NCBI GenBank assembly: GCA_021201175.1
Contig: JAJQFK010000065.1
Span: 1 to 6,911 of the forward strand
From: Candidatus Gastranaerophilales bacterium
GTDB taxonomy: Bacteria; Cyanobacteriota; Vampirovibrionia; Gastranaerophilales; Gastranaerophilaceae
Direction of reading: 5' to 3'
Length of the DNA stretch: 6,911 nt
The notes under the pieces were generated by a model, which ran no database searches, was not told the DNA's origin, and saw only the letters and a list, made by a program, of their open reading frames with translations. Shown piece after piece: positions 5,511 to 6,911 of the stretch. Position 1 is the stretch's first letter. Every line of letters begins with the position of its first letter. Position numbers and translations under genes: made by a program.

Positions 5511-6190
5511 AAAATATAAAAAAAGAAGTATTTAGTGCAAATATTGAACTTTTTGAGAAAAAACTTGTTGTTTTGACATGGGGAAATGTTTCTCAAATAA
5601 GTGAAAATGGATTAGTCGTAATAAAACCTTCCGGGGTTGATTATAACAAAATGACACCCGATAATATGGTTGTAGTTGATATAAACGGGAACAGGATTGA
5701 GGGAGATTTAAAACCTTCAACTGATTTGGCAACTCATTTGGAATTATATAAAGCATTCCCGCAAATAAAAGGTGTATGCCATACTCATTCAACTTATGCA
5801 GCTGCATTTGCACAGGCGGGATTACCAATAAGCCAGTTAGGAACTACCCACAGCGACTATTTTTACGGTGATATTCCATGTACAAGAGATTTAACCAAGA
5901 CTGAAGTTGAAAATGATTATGAAACCAATACAGGGAAAGTTATTGTTGAAACTTTTAAAGACAGGAATATTTCAGATATTCCCGCCTGTCTTGTAAAATC
6001 TCACGGAGTATTTACATGGGGAAACTGCGCAAAAAATGCTGTTGAAAACGCATTTGTACTTGAAGAAATAGCAAAAATGAATTACTTGACTCTTTCAATT
6101 AATCCTGCGGCAAACTTACCTGAATACATACTAAAAAAACACTACAGCAGAAAACACGGAGAACTGGCATATTATGGGCAAAAAATATAA
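5504..6190 (+). CDS. araD: L-ribulose-5-phosphate 4-epimerase (AraD/UlaF/SgbE family, class II aldolase fold)
   Basis: This 228-residue protein matches Escherichia coli AraD over its whole length, including TWGNVS, KPSGVDY, THSDYFYGDIPCTR and the closing HYSRKHGELAYYGQ. Such enzymes interconvert L-ribulose 5-phosphate and D-xylulose 5-phosphate by a zinc-dependent retro-aldol mechanism. The metal ligands correspond to His93, His95 and His167. Asp74, Asp118 and Tyr224 correspond to the catalytic Asp76, Asp120 and Tyr229 of the E. coli enzyme, so activity is expected. No arabinose or ascorbate catabolic genes are nearby. It sits instead between an SDR and a LicD-type gene, with 7-nt and 17-nt overlaps. 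The context suggests it supplies, or acts on, a pentulose phosphate or related ketose for the CDP-linked glycan building block. AAAGGTG (5487-5493) precedes the ATG. Family identity is firm; pathway role is inferred. Confidence 0.93.
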   Translation: MLENIKKEVFSANIELFEKKLVVLTWGNVSQISENGLVVIKPSGVDYNKMTPDNMVVVDINGNRIEGDLKPSTDLATHLELYKAFPQIKGVCHTHSTYAAAFAQAGLPISQLGTTHSDYFYGDIPCTRDLTKTEVENDYETNTGKVIVETFKDRNISDIPACLVKSHGVFTWGNCAKNAVENAFVLEEIAKMNYLTLSINPAANLPEYILKKHYSRKHGELAYYGQKI

Positions 6191-6911
6191 AATTTCTATT
6201 AAAATGGAAGATATAAAGAAAATTTTTTCTATAAAAAAACAAGAAAATTATGTCATTACAAAAAAAATATTAGGTATTACATTAAAATATACAAGAGGTA
6301 AAACATATAATGAACTGTGTAAAATACTGACATATTTAAACAATGAAACAAAATTTCATATTTCGGAAAGTTTAATAAATGATTTTCAGAAAAAAATCCC
6401 ATTAAAACATATATCGTCAGAAATTTTTGAAAAAGACTATCAAAATTTTAAGGATTTATTAAATGAAATTGATGCACGAGAATTACCGCCATCAACAGGG
6501 AAAATAAGAGAACTGCAATTAAATACTTTAAAACTTGCAAAAGAAATTACTAAAGATATAGAAAATAATACAGATATAAAACTTTGGCTTGATGGAGGGT
6601 CATTATTAGGTGCTGTCCGACATAAAGGCTTTATCCCTTGGGATGATGATATTGATATAGCAACAAACAGAAGTGATTACACAAAACTTCAAGCCTATTT
6701 ATCGGAAAAATATCAATTTATAAATACTGATGACTGGAGATATTGTGATTATAGTACAAAAATAAATGAAATCTTAAAAATATATCCTGATCAAATCTTC
6801 TGTTTTAAATATGGCGATTCTTTCAAGTGCGTAAAGGGAATATCGGATTTATTTTATATTGTGGATTTTTTTGCTTGGGATTATATTAATACCTGTCATA
6901 ATATTTTTACG
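6174..6911 (+). CDS. LicD-family phosphotransferase, 3' end beyond the window
   Basis: The frame stays open for 246 codons to the window edge. The LicD/fukutin-type nucleotidyltransferase-fold motif is clear: LWLDGGSLLGAVRHKGF at 137-153 followed by IPWDDDIDIA, with the acidic cluster Asp157-159 and Asp161 likely metal ligands. Members transfer phosphocholine (LicD) or ribitol phosphate (fukutin, FKRP) from CDP donors to glycans. The domain is preceded by about 130 residues, longer than in simple LicD proteins, which include a basic KKILGITLKYTRGK segment. ATG 6174 overlaps the AraD-like gene by 17 nt and has GGAG at 6158-6161; the next ATG (6204) has no comparable site. Given the cytidylyltransferase three genes upstream, a CDP-polyol or CDP-sugar donor is likely. 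The acceptor is unknown. Confidence 0.88.
   Translation, partial: MGKKYKISIKMEDIKKIFSIKKQENYVITKKILGITLKYTRGKTYNELCKILTYLNNETKFHISESLINDFQKKIPLKHISSEIFEKDYQNFKDLLNEIDARELPPSTGKIRELQLNTLKLAKEITKDIENNTDIKLWLDGGSLLGAVRHKGFIPWDDDIDIATNRSDYTKLQAYLSEKYQFINTDDWRYCDYSTKINEILKIYPDQIFCFKYGDSFKCVKGISDLFYIVDFFAWDYINTCHNIFT

Noticed and set aside
5532..5828. Minus-strand open frames, such as 5532-5828 and 2540-2767
   Set aside because: They lie opposite well-supported genes, have no recognisable motifs and follow from the base composition of the coding strand.

Overview
This is an AT-rich, gene-dense bacterial window. Every convincing gene is on the + strand and the operon is tightly packed. It has two halves: a mobile-element/recombination scar (about 1-1396) and the start of a surface-polysaccharide operon (1383 to the right edge, still open at 6911). 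The low GC, Shine-Dalgarno-led starts, a small integrase with a VEPIR-type N-terminus and CDP-polyol-phosphate transfer genes suggest a Clostridia-like or other low-GC gut bacterium, for example a Gastranaerophilales-type lineage. The sequence does not settle the taxon.

Left half. Positions 3-180 hold the decayed C-terminus of what looks like a phage Mu gpG-type virion morphogenesis protein, split across three reading frames. Next is a compact tyrosine recombinase (209-748) with its catalytic residues intact. A 387-bp non-coding stretch follows (749-1135). A second, broken recombinase copy (1157-1396) has lost its catalytic arginine and diverges into unrelated sequence after about residue 55. 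The non-coding stretch contains three copies of a dyad of the form CTTAAC-N4-TATCTA-N4-GTTAAG. Copies 1 and 2 point the same way and copy 3 is inverted. A 6-bp asymmetric core between inverted arms, repeated in opposite orientations beside a recombinase gene, is what an invertible switch or a cluster of att-like sites looks like. A plausible promoter facing the polysaccharide genes lies between copies 2 and 3. A phase-variable promoter is the most interesting hypothesis here, but it is inference.

Right half. The operon runs: GT2 glycosyltransferase (1383-2423); TagF-like CDP-polyol phosphotransferase with a TTG start (2424-3728); IspD/TarI-family cytidylyltransferase (3772-4470); extended SDR (4470-5510); AraD-type L-ribulose-5-phosphate 4-epimerase (5504-6190); LicD-family phosphotransferase (6174 to the edge, truncated). 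The last four genes overlap one another by 1, 7 and 17 nt, so they are probably translationally coupled.

Together they suggest a pathway in which the AraD-like enzyme supplies or interconverts a pentulose 5-phosphate, the cytidylyltransferase makes a CDP-activated polyol or sugar, the SDR does a redox or epimerisation step, and the TagF-like and/or LicD-like enzymes transfer the phospho-unit to a glycan started by the GT2. No TarJ-type ribitol-phosphate reductase is visible, so the identity of the CDP compound is open.
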